Of a stretch of DNA of 64,000 bases, positions 37,776-46,512 are shown piece by piece (the stretch's first letter is position 1; each line of letters opens with the position of its first letter). A program made the translations under genes and the position numbers. The notes under the pieces were generated by a model, which saw only the letters and a program-made list of their open reading frames with translations, was not told the DNA's origin and did no database searches. This DNA comes from Chlorobaculum sp. MV4-Y (GTDB lineage Bacteria > Bacteroidota > Chlorobiia > Chlorobiales > Chlorobiaceae), in the NCBI RefSeq assembly GCF_025244685.1, contig NZ_CP104202.1, positions 1 to 64,000 of the forward strand, in the 5' to 3' direction.

Positions 37776-37870
37776 TTGAGAACATAGCATGGATGACGAA
37801 ACGCTCATGGGCGGGACATTGAGTTCCTGATCCCGTATTTTTTTGTCGTCCGGGCAGAACTCCGATGGTA

Positions 37871-37920
37871 AAGGGCTTCGCTCCATCTTGCAAAAGGTGG
37901 GATGAAGTCCTTTTTCTTTT
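37871..37920 (+). terminator. Terminator of riboswitch 1 (expression platform)
   Basis: AAGGGCTTC pairs with GAAGTCCTT, with further pairing inside, followed by a T-rich tail to 37920. It lies 95 bp after the B12 box and 24 bp before the small-peptide gene, consistent with control by transcription termination. Confidence 0.7.
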
Positions 37921-37943
37921 TCAACAAAAATGGAGACAACGCC

Positions 37944-38087
37944 ATGAACAACACGCAAGCAAAATCAACAAAAATCGTGAAACCAAAAGCGATCATCGCG
38001 GTAAGGAAGCGCAAGGATGCCAGCGGCACGGGCCTTTCGCACTACATCCTGATCGAGAAACCGGTCGTGAAGAAGGAGGCAAACTGA
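37944..38087 (+). CDS. 47-residue candidate RiPP precursor (CbpA-like)
   Basis: MNNTQAKSTKIVKPKAIIAVRKRKDASGTGLSHYILIEKPVVKKEAN. GGAG stands 8 nt before ATG 37944. Very basic at both ends, with a central GTGLSHYILIEKP stretch that could be the modified core. It is three bases upstream of a radical SAM/SPASM gene and both follow a cobalamin riboswitch, the layout of a precursor and its modifying enzyme. I recall family names CbpA/CbpB for such a pair, but cannot confirm membership. No leader-cleavage motif (GG) or protease gene is visible. Longer in-frame start at 37902 lies in the terminator and is unlikely. Confidence 0.7.
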   Translation: MNNTQAKSTKIVKPKAIIAVRKRKDASGTGLSHYILIEKPVVKKEAN

Positions 38088-38090
38088 ACG

Positions 38091-39521
38091 ATGCGGGGAG
38101 ACGTAACGGGAAAACAGGCCTCGTCAAGGGGCCTGTGGGTGAATTCGGGCAACGGCATGTCGCTATTGCCGATCGACATCGGCCATGACGATTACATGGC
38201 GGTCGTGTCGCCGGACACGGCTTTCTGGGCGCTGGTGGGCAAGCATGAGCTGGCGGAGGTTTTCTCTTCCAGCCATCCGCTCTGCCAGGGGTATCGGCAG
38301 AAAGCGGCGGAGTTCGAGTCGGAGATGACGGCGCTACGGTGCAGCCTGAAGCCGTCGGCAGTCTATGTGAACCCGACGGAGCGTTGCAACCTCGATTGCA
38401 GCTACTGTTATATTCCGGGCGAGATGCGGCGAGACGGCGTGGATATGCCTGCCGGAGAACTGATCGAGGCTCTGGAGAGAATGCTCGTCTACTTCAGGCA
38501 GCATGTGGCCGAAGGGTTCAGACCGGAAGTGATTTTTCATGGCTCTGAACCTCTGATGAACCGTAAGGCGGTGTTTTCGGCGATTGACCATTTCGGTGAG
38601 GCGTTCAGGTTCGGCGTGCAGACAAACGGCACGTTGCTCGATCACGAAGCGGCGGAGTTTCTCATGTCGCGCGGCGTTGGCGTCGGTCTGTCACTCGATG
38701 GCCATCAGGCTGCGCTGGCCGCCCGGACGCGCAAGAGCTGGTCTGGCGAAGGGGTTTATGAATCGGTGCTTCAGGCTATGGCGCTGCTTCGTGGCTACGA
38801 GAGCTACAGTGTGATCTGTACGGTGACGAAGCAAAACATGCAATCACTGGCCGAGATTGTCGAGTTTTTTCATGCGGCTGAAGTGCCGGTGTGCATGCTC
38901 AATCCCGTACGCTGTACGCAGCCGGGCGGCAAAGCCGAAAAGCCTGATGACAGGGTAATGTCTGGCTATTACCTGCGAGCGCTGGAGCGGGCGCATGAGC
39001 TGTATCGCGAGACCGGCCGGAAGCTGGTGGTGGCCAACTTCGCCAACATCATGCTCTCGATTCTGGCTCCGACGGCCCGAAAGCTGATGTGCGACATCTC
39101 GCCCTGCGGCGGTGGACGCTGCTTCGTGGCGCTGTCGGCCAAGGGCGACATCTTTCCGTGCAGCGAGTTCGTCGGGCTGGAGGAGTTCAACGGCGGCAAC
39201 GTTTTCCGCGACGACATTGACGCCATTCTGGCCACGCCGTCGTTCAGGCTGGTCACGAGTCGGCGGGTAGAGGAGATCGATCCCTGCCGGAGTTGCGCCA
39301 TTCGGCACTTCTGCGGCTCGCCCTGCCCGGCAGAGGCGTGGAGTCTGCACGGCACGATGAAGAGTCCCGGCGCGTTCTGCGAACTCTACGAGGAGCAGGT
39401 GCGCTTCGCCATGCGCAAGATTGCCGACGGCGTGGCGGACGATTTTCTCGAAAATGGCTGGGACAAGGCGACCGAAACGGTCGTTGAGTTTGGAGCGGCA
39501 GGGTGCGCGAGTCTCTCCTGA
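38091..39521 (+). CDS. Radical SAM/SPASM peptide-modifying enzyme (CbpB-like)
   Basis: 476 residues. The radical SAM cluster motif is NPTERCNLDCSYCYIPG (CxxxCxxC, about residues 98-105). After the barrel come SPASM-type cysteines: LMCDISPCGGGRCFVALSAKGDIFPCSEF and IDPCRSCAIRHFCGSPCPAEAW, enough for one or two auxiliary Fe4S4 clusters. Such enzymes, next to a small peptide gene, install crosslinks or sulfur-alpha-carbon bonds. GTG-free start ATG 38091, 3 bp after the peptide gene. Placement under a cobalamin riboswitch, before cobalt-uptake genes, suggests a product linked to B12 or cobalt acquisition; that is inference. Confidence 0.88.
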   Translation: MRGDVTGKQASSRGLWVNSGNGMSLLPIDIGHDDYMAVVSPDTAFWALVGKHELAEVFSSSHPLCQGYRQKAAEFESEMTALRCSLKPSAVYVNPTERCNLDCSYCYIPGEMRRDGVDMPAGELIEALERMLVYFRQHVAEGFRPEVIFHGSEPLMNRKAVFSAIDHFGEAFRFGVQTNGTLLDHEAAEFLMSRGVGVGLSLDGHQAALAARTRKSWSGEGVYESVLQAMALLRGYESYSVICTVTKQNMQSLAEIVEFFHAAEVPVCMLNPVRCTQPGGKAEKPDDRVMSGYYLRALERAHELYRETGRKLVVANFANIMLSILAPTARKLMCDISPCGGGRCFVALSAKGDIFPCSEFVGLEEFNGGNVFRDDIDAILATPSFRLVTSRRVEEIDPCRSCAIRHFCGSPCPAEAWSLHGTMKSPGAFCELYEEQVRFAMRKIADGVADDFLENGWDKATETVVEFGAAGCASLS

Positions 39522-39689
39522 GCGCTTCGGGAAAAAGATTCGAAGGCCAATCTGGTTATTGATCGTTTCTCTGGCCGAAGAACCGGGGGAAAGACGCATT
39601 GCGCTTTCCCCGGGCAAGGCATCGCCATACAAAATTTTTCCATCCAGCATTTGCCTTTCTCTCGCTTTTTCTTATACTTTCTTCGTCCA

Positions 39690-39882
39690 ATTATGTGGTG
39701 CCCGACATGGAGACATGCGGGCTTAAAAGGGAATCCGGTGAGAGTCCGGAACAGTACCCGCTGCTGTAATCTCGCACTGGCTGAATAGCTGGTGAAAAGG
39801 TTTATCGAATATGCCACTGCCCCGATTTCATCGGGGTGGGAAGGCCGGTAAAACCCGGGAAAGTCAGAAGACCTGCCGCATC
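39690..39882 (+). promoter_or_regulatory. Cobalamin riboswitch 2
   Basis: A fuller riboswitch: AAAAGGGAATCCGGTGAGAG, CCGGAACAGTACCCGCTGCT with GTAATCTCGC, GCCACTGCCCCG hairpin, GGGTGGGAAGGCCGG, and the B12 box AAGTCAGAAGACCTGCCGCA (to 39880). The outer stem TGCGG/CCGCA is followed at once by seven T, which could make the closed form act as a terminator. It precedes the outer-membrane protein, cbiMNQO and the corrin-ring genes. Confidence 0.93.
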
Positions 39883-39919
39883 TTTTTTTAACGCTTCGGG
39901 AATAAAGCAACATACTACC

Positions 39920-40279
39920 ATGAAACACACCCTCGTTCCGTCCGCTAGAACAGGCAAGGGTTGGGCGTCGATCCTGTCGTTGCGCAACCGGCTGTTCCGC
40001 TCGCTTCTCAGTCGATTCATCCCTCTCGTTCATTACGATCTGTTCCGCTCGCCGTTTGGCGTCCCGGCGCATTCCGTGCTGTTTTCCATCGATCCCCATC
40101 GATCCTGCCGCACTCATCTCATCGGCCATTTCCCGCCTTTTTCGCGTCAATCCGGTCAACGCTATCATCAAGGGCATGACCCGCTCACCGTCACTTGTCA
40201 TCAGTGCCGTTCAGGCTGTGACAGTTTTTCCGCCGCCGGTCATCCGCTGACCGTCATTCCGTGCTGGCAATTGAACTGA
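39920..40279 (+). CDS. Possible His/Cys-rich hypothetical protein behind riboswitch 2
   Basis: A 119-residue frame with no family I recognise. It is arginine-rich at the N-terminus and carries many histidines and five cysteines in the C-terminal half (HQGHDPLTVTCHQCRSGC), which would suit metal binding. There is no clear SD, third-position GC is lower than in neighbours, and the reverse strand is also open, so it may be untranslated leader. If real, it is the first gene under riboswitch 2, 19 bp before the outer-membrane protein gene. Confidence 0.3.
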   Translation: MKHTLVPSARTGKGWASILSLRNRLFRSLLSRFIPLVHYDLFRSPFGVPAHSVLFSIDPHRSCRTHLIGHFPPFSRQSGQRYHQGHDPLTVTCHQCRSGCDSFSAAGHPLTVIPCWQLN

Positions 40280-40298
40280 AACAATAAAACAAGTGATA

Positions 40299-41090
40299 AT
40301 GAAACAATATGTTATGGCGGCAGCATTGCTGTGCTGCGCTGCCCCGGCGTACGCAGCCTATCCTCTTGTTACCGACGATACCGGCACCCAGGGCACCGGC
40401 GGCTGGCAGGTCGAATGCACGACCGGATTTTCCTCCAACAGCAAGACCGACGGCGGCATCACGATAAAAGAGCGTGAAAACGAAGCCGCAGTGGTGGTTT
40501 CGTACGGCGTGGCGCAGAATATCGATCTGGTTGCGGGGTTGCCGTACCTGTGGCATCAGAATCAGGAAGATCAGCTTGTTACCGCCGATGAAAGTGGTAT
40601 CGGCGATATGACGGTCGAACTCAAGTGGCGGTTCTTCGAGAGCGAAAAGAACGGATTCAGCCTTGCCCTGAAACCCGGCATCTCCCTGCCGACTGGTGAC
40701 GCCGACAAGGGGCTTGGTGTCGGGCGGGTGACGGGAGGCGCGGTGCTGATCGCCACCAAAGAGCTTGGCTCGCTGACGCTGCACGCCAATGCGGGCTACC
40801 ATCGCAATGCCTATGAGCTTGATGAGGACGCGGCTGCGTCAAACAAGGACATCTGGAGCGCATCCCTTGCGGGCGAATATGCGTTTTCGGAAAAGCTCAG
40901 GGCGGTGGCCGACATTGGCATTGAAACTGCCGAAGAGAAAGGATCGCGAACGCATCCCGCCTTCGTGCTGGGAGGGCTGATCTACAGCGTTACCGAAAAC
41001 TTCGATTTCGACCTGGGCATCAAGGGTGGTCTGAACGATGCCGAACCCGATACGGCTTTGCTGCTCGGCGTGGCCGCGCGATTCAACTAA
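40299..41090 (+). CDS. Outer-membrane beta-barrel transporter-like protein
   Basis: 263 residues with a Sec signal (MKQYVMAAALLCCAAPAYA) and alternating aromatic/hydrophobic strands through to a C-terminus ending AARFN, typical of outer-membrane insertion. YPLVTDDTGTQGTGGWQVECTTGF resembles the phenol-degradation/MetA-type barrel family. It sits between a cobalamin riboswitch and cbiM, so it may serve as the outer-membrane route for cobalt; this is inferred from place only. ATG 40299 preferred; GTG 40293 is in frame. Confidence 0.7.
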   Translation: MKQYVMAAALLCCAAPAYAAYPLVTDDTGTQGTGGWQVECTTGFSSNSKTDGGITIKERENEAAVVVSYGVAQNIDLVAGLPYLWHQNQEDQLVTADESGIGDMTVELKWRFFESEKNGFSLALKPGISLPTGDADKGLGVGRVTGGAVLIATKELGSLTLHANAGYHRNAYELDEDAAASNKDIWSASLAGEYAFSEKLRAVADIGIETAEEKGSRTHPAFVLGGLIYSVTENFDFDLGIKGGLNDAEPDTALLLGVAARFN

Positions 41091-41107
41091 ACTAAAGGAG
41101 GATAACC

Positions 41108-41863
41108 ATGACCAATCTGAAATTTCGCTTTGTCGCTGTGTCCTCGATGGTTGCGGGCATGATGCTTTTCGGTGGTGGTGAGGCCTGGGCGATGCACATC
41201 ATGGAGGGGTTTTTGCCGCCTTCGTGGTGCCTGTTCTGGGCGGCAGTGTCGTTGCCTTTTTTTGTGCTTGGCTTCCGGTCGATGCGCAAGATCGTGGCTG
41301 ACAATCCGCGCATGAAGCTGCTGCTGGCGATGGTTGGGGCGTTTGCCTTTGTGCTTTCGTCGCTCAAGATTCCCTCTGTGACCGGGAGCTGCTCTCATCC
41401 CACCGGCGTGGGCCTCGGGGCGATCATGTTCGGGCCGTCGGTGATGAGCGTGCTTGGTGCGATCGTACTGCTCTTCCAGGCGCTGCTGCTGGCGCACGGC
41501 GGGCTGACCACGCTTGGTGCCAACCTCTTTTCGATGGGCATCGCTGGTCCGTTTGTATCATACGGCATCTACAAGCTCGCCGACGGGGTGAAGGCTCCGC
41601 GTTCGATGGCGGTCTTTCTCGGCGCGGCGCTGGGCGATCTGGCGACCTACGTCGTCACCTCGCTCCAGCTCGCCGCGGCTTTTCCGTCAGCGACCGGCGG
41701 GTTTGCTGCAGCCATGTTCAAGTTCCTCGGCATCTTCGCCGTGACGCAGGTACCGCTTGCCGTGAGCGAGGGCATTCTGACGGTGATGGTCTATAACACC
41801 ATCCGCTCGTATGTCGGCGAGACTATGTTCAGTTCTGCAACGCTTTCCGGGGAGGTGAAGTGA
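41108..41863 (+). CDS. cbiM: Cobalt ECF transporter S component CbiM
   Basis: Substrate-binding membrane subunit of the CbiMNQO cobalt importer. 251 residues. A cleavable signal ending GEAWA exposes [10 protein letters not shown]; in the family the new N-terminal Met-His binds Co2+. Further blocks: [30 protein letters not shown] and [26 protein letters not shown] precedes the ATG. The stop overlaps the ATG of a six-codon frame (41863-41883) leading into cbiN. Confidence 0.95.
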   Translation: MTNLKFRFVAVSSMVAGMMLFGGGEAWAMHIMEGFLPPSWCLFWAAVSLPFFVLGFRSMRKIVADNPRMKLLLAMVGAFAFVLSSLKIPSVTGSCSHPTGVGLGAIMFGPSVMSVLGAIVLLFQALLLAHGGLTTLGANLFSMGIAGPFVSYGIYKLADGVKAPRSMAVFLGAALGDLATYVVTSLQLAAAFPSATGGFAAAMFKFLGIFAVTQVPLAVSEGILTVMVYNTIRSYVGETMFSSATLSGEVK

Positions 41864-41879
41864 TGAAAAACAGGGACTT

Positions 41880-42164
41880 GTGAAAAATCTGCTGCTTGCG
41901 GCGTTGGTGATAGCGCTTGCGGCCGTGCCGCTGATGACCCTCAAACATGCCGAGTTCGGCGGCTCGGATGACCATGCCGAGGAGGCGATCACAGAACTGC
42001 ATCCCGGCTACAAGCCGTGGTTTGCGCCGTTCTGGGAGCCGCCGGGTGGGGAGGTCGAGAGCCTGCTGTTTGCGTTGCAGGCGGCGTTGGGGGCTGGTGT
42101 GCTGGGTTATGGCCTCGGGTTTCTCCGGGCTTCGCGCGAACCGTCCGGGGAGGCGCGGGTTTGA
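41880..42164 (+). CDS. cbiN: Cobalt transport protein CbiN
   Basis: 94-residue small membrane subunit that activates CbiM. First helix VKNLLLAALVIALAAVPLMTL, then HAEFGGSDDHAEEAITELHPGYKPWFAPFWEPPGGEVESLLFALQAALGAGVLGY, the CbiN pattern. Start GTG 41880 overlaps the stop of the six-codon frame MKNRDL that itself overlaps the cbiM stop, so translation is probably coupled through this mini-frame. Confidence 0.92.
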   Translation: MKNLLLAALVIALAAVPLMTLKHAEFGGSDDHAEEAITELHPGYKPWFAPFWEPPGGEVESLLFALQAALGAGVLGYGLGFLRASREPSGEARV

Positions 42165-42946
42165 GAACGCTCGACCACTATGCTGCAAGCTCCCGGCTGC
42201 GCGATGTCGCGCCGGGCTACAAGCTGCTCTATGCGCTTCCACCCATCGCAATGGTGCTTTGGGTGGACTCCGCACTGTTTTCGCTGCTGGTTTTCGGGCT
42301 GATGAGTGCCTCGGTCATCATGAAGGGAGGTGTTCAGCCCGGTGATTATCTCCGGATGCTGCTGCTTCCGGCAGCCTTTCTCATGATCGGAACGGTGGCT
42401 GTCGCGTTCGATATTTCCGTGAATCCGGAGCCATTTCTTTTCTCGATCCCGGTTGGCAGTGCTTTCATCGGCGCGACCTCAGTCGGTCTTGCGATGGCGA
42501 TTCACCTGGCGTTAAAGGCGCTGGCGTCGGTTTTGTGCCTCTACTTCATCGCCCTCACGACGCCGGTGGCCGACCTCGGGCGCTCCATGGCTTCGGTGGG
42601 TATTCCGGTGCTGCTCATCGAAATGACTTTGCTCGTCTATCGCTTCGTTTTCCTGCTCTTCGAGACCGCCTCGGAGATGGTGACCGCGCAGCACTCGAGG
42701 CTCGGCTACGCGGGCACGGCGGCCTCGTTCCGCTCCCTTGCGTCGCTCGTCTCGAACCTGTTCTTCTTTTCGGCTCGTCGCGCCGAGGAGGTGTATGTGG
42801 CGATGGAGTGCCGGGGTTACGACGGCTCGATTCGTGTGCTGGCTCCGTCACCGCGAGCGCAGAGACCATCGCTTGCAGTTATCGCGCTGGTCGAGGGATC
42901 GTTGCTTTGCGTCGCCATCGCTACGCATTTCGGGAGGCTTTTCTGA
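42161..42946 (+). CDS. cbiQ: Cobalt ECF transporter T component CbiQ
   Basis: 261-residue membrane coupling protein. [32 protein letters not shown] opens the protein; [16 protein letters not shown] near the C-terminus is the coupling (ARG-type) motif that contacts CbiO. The start is TTG 42161 with GGGGAGG upstream, overlapping the cbiN stop (TTGA). No in-frame ATG suits the N-terminus. Overlaps cbiO by one base. Confidence 0.9.
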   Translation: MRTLDHYAASSRLRDVAPGYKLLYALPPIAMVLWVDSALFSLLVFGLMSASVIMKGGVQPGDYLRMLLLPAAFLMIGTVAVAFDISVNPEPFLFSIPVGSAFIGATSVGLAMAIHLALKALASVLCLYFIALTTPVADLGRSMASVGIPVLLIEMTLLVYRFVFLLFETASEMVTAQHSRLGYAGTAASFRSLASLVSNLFFFSARRAEEVYVAMECRGYDGSIRVLAPSPRAQRPSLAVIALVEGSLLCVAIATHFGRLF

Positions 42947-43794
42947 TGTCGTCGCCGAGCATGCTCAAAACGGAAGGGTTGAGGTTTGTTTGGCCAGACG
43001 GCACAGTGGCGCTCGATGGTGTGGCGCTTCCCATCCCGGCGGGGCAGGTTATCGCGTTGCTCGGTGGCAATGGCGCCGGCAAATCGTCGCTTCTGCTCAA
43101 CTTCAACGGCATTCTCAGGCCATGCTCGGGTCGGGTGCTGTTGCGCGATCAGCCGCTTGACTATTCGACACGGGGCCTCAAAAGCCTGCGGCAGCAGGTC
43201 GGCATCGTGTTCCAGAACCCCGACGCGCAACTGTTTGCGTCGAGCGTTTACGAGGACATCTCCTTTGGCCCCTGCAATCTCGGCCTGCCGGAGCCGGAGA
43301 CGCGGCGGCGGGTCGAAGCGGCGATGGAGCTGGTCGGCGTCGCGGAACTGGCTCGTAAGCCGGTGCACCACCTGAGTTTCGGGCAGAAAAAGCGGGTGGC
43401 TCTGGCCGGGGTGCTGGCGATGGAGCCGTCGGTGCTCCTGCTCGACGAGCCGACCGCCGGACTTGATCCGAAAGGCGCGGACGGCATCATGCGCTTCATC
43501 CGCGAACTGCAACGCTCCTCTGGCATGACGGTGGTCGTCGCCACGCACGACATCGAAATGGTGCCGCTCTTCTGCGACCGGGCCTGCGTGATGGATCGGG
43601 GGCGGGTGCTCTTCGAGGGTGAAGTTACCTCGATGTTTGAGCACCGCGATCTCCTCCGGCAGGCAGGGCTTCGCCTGCCGCGCATTGCGCATCTGATCGA
43701 GATTCTGGCCAAAAAAGATGGCTTCGATCTGCCTGGCACGGCAATGACGATCAGCGGGGCCAGAAAAATTTTAAAGCTGATGAAAGAGAGGTAG
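42946..43794 (+). CDS. cbiO: Cobalt ECF transporter ATPase CbiO
   Basis: 282-residue ABC ATPase. Walker [15 protein letters not shown]-loop [22 protein letters not shown] (typical of ECF ATPases), signature [13 protein letters not shown], Walker [14 protein letters not shown], and switch His in [10 protein letters not shown]. It starts at ATG 42946 by one-base overlap with cbiQ (TGATG). Last gene of the transporter set, followed after 7 bp by cobA. Confidence 0.95.
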   Translation: MSSPSMLKTEGLRFVWPDGTVALDGVALPIPAGQVIALLGGNGAGKSSLLLNFNGILRPCSGRVLLRDQPLDYSTRGLKSLRQQVGIVFQNPDAQLFASSVYEDISFGPCNLGLPEPETRRRVEAAMELVGVAELARKPVHHLSFGQKKRVALAGVLAMEPSVLLLDEPTAGLDPKGADGIMRFIRELQRSSGMTVVVATHDIEMVPLFCDRACVMDRGRVLFEGEVTSMFEHRDLLRQAGLRLPRIAHLIEILAKKDGFDLPGTAMTISGARKILKLMKER

Positions 43795-43801
43795 GAGAGC
43801 A

Positions 43802-44596
43802 ATGGAAAATAGTGGCAGGGTCTATCTGGTCGGGGCCGGGCCGGGCGACCCGGAGTTGCTGACCGTGCGGGCGCACAAGCTGCTGCAATCGGCTGACGTG
43901 GTGCTGCACGACGCGCTCGTCAGCCAGGAGATTCTCGCGCTGCTGCCACCCGGCGCGGAGAGAATTGCCGTTGGCAAGCGTATCGGCGACGGGAAAGATC
44001 AGGCGGTGCGGCAGCAAGAGATCAACGACCTGCTCGCCCGTCACGCCAGCGAGGGTAAATGCGTCGTCCGGCTGAAGGTGGGCGACGCCTTCATGTTCGG
44101 GCGCGGCATCGAGGAGGTGCGCGCGCTCGCTGCCGCCGGAGCGCCGTGCGAGGTGGTGCCGGGCATCACGGCGGGCATCGCCGCCGCCGAGCTGTGCCGG
44201 ATTCCGCTGACCGAACGCTACCGGAACACCTCGGTGCTCTTCTGCACCGGCCAGACGGCGGACTACTCGCTGTCACATTTCTCGGCGGTGATCGAGCTGA
44301 TGAAGGCAGGCACGCCGCTGGTGATGTACATGGGCTTCGAGCAGCTCGACAGGATCGTCGGGCGCTTCATCGACTCCGGGCTGTCGCCAGAGCTTCCGGC
44401 GTGCGCGGTCTCGCGGGTGTCGCGAAGCGATCAGGCGCTGGTCGCGGCCACGCTCGGCACGATTGTCGAACAGCTCTGCGAGCGCGAACTGCCGTTGCCG
44501 GTGGTGTTTATCATCGGCGAACACGCCATTCCAGAGGGGGCGGTGAGCAAGAAAAAAGATCAGACGGATCAGACTGATCCGGGGAAATCATGGTAA
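43802..44596 (+). CDS. cobA: Uroporphyrinogen-III C-methyltransferase
   Basis: SAM-dependent methylation of uroporphyrinogen III at C2 and C7 to give precorrin-2, the branch into corrinoids and siroheme. 264 residues. [35 protein letters not shown] is the SUMT start and VRLKVGDAFMFGRGIEEVRALAAAG the second conserved block; PGITAGIAAA follows. It is monofunctional (no CysG dehydrogenase domain). The C-terminal tail (KKKDQTDQTD) is encoded by a repetitive GATCAGAC stretch. Confidence 0.93.
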   Translation: MENSGRVYLVGAGPGDPELLTVRAHKLLQSADVVLHDALVSQEILALLPPGAERIAVGKRIGDGKDQAVRQQEINDLLARHASEGKCVVRLKVGDAFMFGRGIEEVRALAAAGAPCEVVPGITAGIAAAELCRIPLTERYRNTSVLFCTGQTADYSLSHFSAVIELMKAGTPLVMYMGFEQLDRIVGRFIDSGLSPELPACAVSRVSRSDQALVAATLGTIVEQLCERELPLPVVFIIGEHAIPEGAVSKKKDQTDQTDPGKSW

Positions 44597-44602
44597 ACAG
44601 CC

Positions 44603-45526
44603 ATGAGTAAGCACAAAAAGCGTTCGCAGATCAACAAGAAGGCGATTTTGCTCGCCCATTTTGGCACTACGTATCCGTCGGCGCTGCCGTCGCTGGAGAA
44701 CATCCGTCGGCAGGTGCAGGCGCGGATTCCTGGCATCGAAGTGCGGCACTGCTTCACCTCGAACATGGTACGCAACATCTGGTCGGCGCGGCGTCGCGAT
44801 CCCCGGAAGTGGCTCGACGAGGGGGTCTCCGAGGAGTTTCTGAACGTGCAGGGGTTCCTCGGCGCAATCGGCAACCTGCAGGACGGCAACTACCGGACCA
44901 TCATCGTTCAGCCGACGCACATGTACCACGGCGAGCAGTTCGAGGACTTGAAATCCTACGTGTCGGCGCTTCAGTCGATCCGCACCATCAAGCGGGTCTG
45001 GTCGCCCTTCGAGAAGGTGGTGCTGTCGCGCCCGGCGCTCGGCACCTGCGGTATCGAGCACGATTACGTGGAGGATATCGAGGAGGTGGCAGCGCTGTTC
45101 GATGATGACGTCGAGCGCGCTCGCCAGATGGATGCGGCGCTGGTCTATGTGGCGCACGGCAATGACTTCTTCTCGTCCGGCGCGTTCAACGAAACCGGTG
45201 ACGTGATGCGCCGTTGCTATCCAGGCGCGGAGATTCACATCGGCATGGTCGAGGGACGGCCCGGCGTGGAGGAGATCGTCGGCAAGGTTACGGCCAATGG
45301 ACGGAAAGCGGTACTGCTCCGTCCCTTCATGATCACGGCCGGAGACCACGCGCACAACGACATTGCCGACGACGATCCCGGTTCGTGGAAGGGCGCGTTC
45401 GAGGCGGCGGGATGCAGCGTCGAGACCCGCATGGAGGGCCTCGGTTCGGACGACCGCTTCGCCTCGATTTTCGCCCGGAGAATTCTCGAAACCGCCGAAG
45501 ATCACGGCATCGATCTGTTGTCGTGA
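44603..45526 (+). CDS. cbiK: Sirohydrochlorin cobaltochelatase CbiK
   Basis: Inserts Co2+ into (siro)hydrochlorin, the committing step of the anaerobic cobalamin route. 307 residues, the long two-domain CbiK form. KKAILLAHFGTTYPSALPSLENI near the N-terminus and VVQPTHMYHGEQFEDL, ALVYVAHGNDFFS and GMVEGRPGVEEIV carry the metal-binding histidines and acidic residues. 6 bp behind cobA. Confidence 0.92.
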   Translation: MSKHKKRSQINKKAILLAHFGTTYPSALPSLENIRRQVQARIPGIEVRHCFTSNMVRNIWSARRRDPRKWLDEGVSEEFLNVQGFLGAIGNLQDGNYRTIIVQPTHMYHGEQFEDLKSYVSALQSIRTIKRVWSPFEKVVLSRPALGTCGIEHDYVEDIEEVAALFDDDVERARQMDAALVYVAHGNDFFSSGAFNETGDVMRRCYPGAEIHIGMVEGRPGVEEIVGKVTANGRKAVLLRPFMITAGDHAHNDIADDDPGSWKGAFEAAGCSVETRMEGLGSDDRFASIFARRILETAEDHGIDLLS

Positions 45527-45563
45527 TGGGTGGGCGGGGTGTGCCGTTTTGATTCTTTTGTAG

Positions 45564-45719
45564 GGGCAGACCGGTGTGTCTGCCCTGAGCTGAATTCACT
45601 CCGTATTCATCTTTTATTGCTTTGGCGACAAGAGAGGCCTGATACCATAACATGAAGAAATTGGGCTAACGCCCTTGTGTATTTGGCACTATCCATAAAC
45701 CCCGGACTAAAGCCCGGGG
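45564..45719. repeat. Three intergenic hairpins between cbiK and cobI
   Basis: The 224-bp gap inside the cobalamin block holds GGGCAGAC/GTCTGCCC (45564-45585), GGGC-TAAC-GCCC (45663-45674) and CCCCGG/CCGGGG (45700-45719). They look like short REP-type insertions common between genes of such genomes. They might modulate the long transcript. Confidence 0.55.
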
Positions 45720-45750
45720 CAATTGTTGAAGAGTTTCAATCGTCAGTGTA

Positions 45751-46512
45751 ATGGATAACCGTTTGCAACCAATGAACAAACAAGGCTCTCTGATCAGCGT
45801 TTCGCTTGGACCGGGCGATCCAGGCCTGATAACCGTCCGGGCGCTTTCGCAGCTCCGCGAAGCCGACCTGATCTACTATCCCGGCACTGTCAGCGCTTCG
45901 GGCGCGGTGACGAGCGTGGCGCTCGATATTCTCGAAGCTTGCGATCTCGATCCGTCGAAGTTGCGCGGGATGCTGGTGCCGATGTCGCGCTTGCGCGGGG
46001 CTGCCGAGGCGAGCTACGCGGCCAACTACGCCGCGATGGCGGAGGAGGTGCGGGCGGGCTGCAGGGTGGCGGTGGTGAGCGTGGGCGATGGGGGCTTTTA
46101 CAGCACCGCGTCGGCGATCATCGAGCGGGCGCGGCGGGATGGCTTGGAGTGCTCGATGACGCCGGGCATTCCGGCCTTCATCGCCGCCGGGGCGGCTGCC
46201 GGAATGCCGCTCGCGTTGCAAAGCGACAGCGTGCTGGTGCTGGCGCAGATCGACGAGATCGGCGAACTCGAACGTGCGCTTGCCAGCCACAGCACCGTGG
46301 TGGTGATGAAGCTCTCGACGGTCAGAGATGAGCTGCTCGGCTTCCTCGAACGGTATGGCAAGCCCTTCCTTTACGCCGAAAAGGTGGGCATGGCGGGCGA
46401 GTTCATCACGATGGAGATCGAAGCCTTGAGGGATCGCGCCATCCCCTACTTTTCGCTGCTGCTCTGCTCACCGCACTGCCGGCACTCAACCCTTTTTCCC
46501 TTTGCGCCATGA
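45751..46512 (+). CDS. cobI: Precorrin-2 / cobalt-factor-II C20-methyltransferase
   Basis: Adds the C20 methyl group in corrin synthesis (CbiL in the anaerobic route). 253 residues. LISVSLGPGDPGLITVRALSQLREADLIYYPGT, VAVVSVGDGGFYSTAS and MTPGIPAFIAAGAAAGMPL are diagnostic. The ATG at 45772 is an alternative start. The end overlaps cobJ by four bases. Confidence 0.93.
   Translation: MDNRLQPMNKQGSLISVSLGPGDPGLITVRALSQLREADLIYYPGTVSASGAVTSVALDILEACDLDPSKLRGMLVPMSRLRGAAEASYAANYAAMAEEVRAGCRVAVVSVGDGGFYSTASAIIERARRDGLECSMTPGIPAFIAAGAAAGMPLALQSDSVLVLAQIDEIGELERALASHSTVVVMKLSTVRDELLGFLERYGKPFLYAEKVGMAGEFITMEIEALRDRAIPYFSLLLCSPHCRHSTLFPFAP

Noticed and set aside
39386-40201. Minus-strand frame opposite riboswitch 2 and the end of the radical SAM gene
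   Set aside because: It crosses the riboswitch and the real radical SAM gene and has no recognisable domain.
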